64,000 nucleotides of DNA from positions 434,001 to 498,000 of the forward strand of contig CBDCPP010000002.1 in the NCBI GenBank assembly GCA_965220315.1. Reading direction: 5' to 3'. This DNA comes from JAPOXK01 sp965220315 (GTDB lineage: Bacteria > Chloroflexota > Dehalococcoidia > Bin125). The position numbers were made by a program, and so were the translations under genes. Under the pieces are notes generated by a model. It did not search any database. It was given only the letters and a program-made list of their open reading frames with translations, and was not told the origin of the DNA. This document shows positions 63,549 to 64,000 of this stretch, piece by piece. Every line of letters begins with the position of its first letter. Within the stretch, counting starts at the first letter, position 1.

Positions 63549-64000
63549 CTACCGTGATGGGGCAGCGGCGCGATCGAGTTCCGTTAACGTGAAGGCATCG
63601 CCGTTCATCGTCAGCACGGCCACCTCTCCTGCTGGAGTCACTCCGAAGGACGTGATCGATCCTGCCGGATGCGCATCCGCCAGCACCACCGGCGGATCAT
63701 TCGACTCCACGTCCACCGCCCAAACCCGCGAACTGCAGAAGTCGCCGTAGACGTACCAGCCGTCCAGTTCGGGCAATTCTTCGCCGCGATACACGTAGCC
63801 GCCCGTGATCGAGCAACCCCCCAGTGGTCCGTGGTCGTAGACTGCTCGCGGAAGCTGGAGCCCGTCGCTGGAGCACGCCAACGAGGCAAAGCACGCGAAT
63901 CCTTCCAGCGTGTTCCAGCCGTAGTTTCCCCCCGCCATGATCGTATTGACCTCTTCCCATTCAGCTTGTCCCACATCGGCGAGCCACAGCTTTCCCGTCT
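63549..64000 (-). CDS. PQQ-dependent sugar dehydrogenase / sorbosone dehydrogenase family protein, C-terminal part
   Basis: The last 150 residues of a six-bladed beta-propeller dehydrogenase, running off the right edge of the window. KLWLADVGQAEWEEVN, GGNYGWNTLEG, ITGGYVYRGEELPELDGWYVYGDFCS are the family hallmarks (soluble glucose dehydrogenase / HIP-like propellers). Two Cys pairs (ACFASLAC, FCSS) are typical of secreted members. The N-terminal part and any signal peptide are outside the window. It is convergent with the SDR; 67 bp lie between. Confidence 0.9.
   Translation of the reverse strand, partial: TGKLWLADVGQAEWEEVNTIMAGGNYGWNTLEGFACFASLACSSDGLQLPRAVYDHGPLGGCSITGGYVYRGEELPELDGWYVYGDFCSSRVWAVDVESNDPPVVLADAHPAGSITSFGVTPAGEVAVLTMNGDAFTLTELDRAAAPSR

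Noticed and set aside
1..64000. CRISPR arrays, insertion sequences, prophage or integrase genes, tRNA or rRNA genes
   Set aside because: No regularly spaced repeats, transposase or integrase motifs, or cloverleaf-like sequences were noticed on reading; a dedicated scan was not possible.

Overview
The window is high-GC DNA from a bacterium with an F420/FMN-rich, catabolic gene set. No rRNA, tRNA or taxonomic marker is present. Tandem families of flavin monooxygenases, CaiB CoA-transferases, amidases, short-chain dehydrogenases and hydantoinases, with an ATP-type PEP carboxykinase, a deazaflavin nitroreductase-like protein and aerobic molybdenum hydroxylase genes, resemble marine or soil Chloroflexota of the SAR202/Dehalococcoidia type. 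That placement is an inference from gene content.

Layout. 0-2.1 kb: two ATPases of an oligopeptide-type ABC importer. 2.1-9.7 kb: a crotonase-fold protein, two HyuB subunits, one HyuA and an unknown protein. 9.7-14.1 kb (minus): two SDRs, a 4-hydroxyphenylacetate hydroxylase/4-hydroxybutyryl-CoA dehydratase-fold flavoprotein and an SCPx-type thiolase. 14.3-23.6 kb: five CaiB-type CoA-transferases, interrupted by a frame-disrupted adenine methyltransferase/restriction-type gene. 23.8-27.5 kb: seven tandem small NTF2/SnoaL-like proteins. 27.6-30.8 kb: three tandem luciferase-like monooxygenases. 30.9-38.4 kb: a GatC-like small protein and five tandem amidases. 38.7-42.7 kb: a complete oligopeptide-type ABC core (two permeases, two ATPases) without a binding protein. 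42.8-46.4 kb: quinone reductase-like MDR, epimerase, PEP carboxykinase. 46.4-49.3 kb (minus): thiamine-precursor transporter ThiXYZ behind a TPP riboswitch and terminator. 49.3-51.8 kb: another luciferase-like enzyme and alanine racemase. 51.8-58.0 kb (minus): a seven-gene operon. 58.3-60.6 kb: a frameshifted haloalkane dehalogenase, a TIGR00266/AIM24 protein and a Ddn-like protein, in a block of opposite strand composition. 61.0-63.5 kb: a ThDP enzyme and an SDR. 63.5-64 kb: the end of a PQQ-type sugar dehydrogenase.

The strongest candidate for something new is the 51.8-58.0 kb operon. One reading frame contains an in-frame UGA followed by Ala-Thr-Cys (a U-x-x-C motif at the position of the UGSC selenoprotein motif). 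A perfect 8-bp hairpin lies 10 nt after the UGA, its loop beginning 18 nt after it, which matches bacterial SECIS geometry. This predicted selenoprotein is co-transcribed with a 341-residue partner, an MTH1187-type thiamine-binding protein, a CoxG-like protein and the three subunits of a form-II (AYRGAGR) molybdenum hydroxylase.

A second notable signal is that both oligopeptide-type ABC ATPase pairs are degenerate in a matched way. The DppD-like subunits lack the Q-loop Gln and H-loop His but keep LSGG; the DppF-like subunits keep Q and H but have altered signatures. Each dimer would have one consensus and one degenerate ATP site, an arrangement known from asymmetric exporters but unexpected in Dpp/Opp-type importers.
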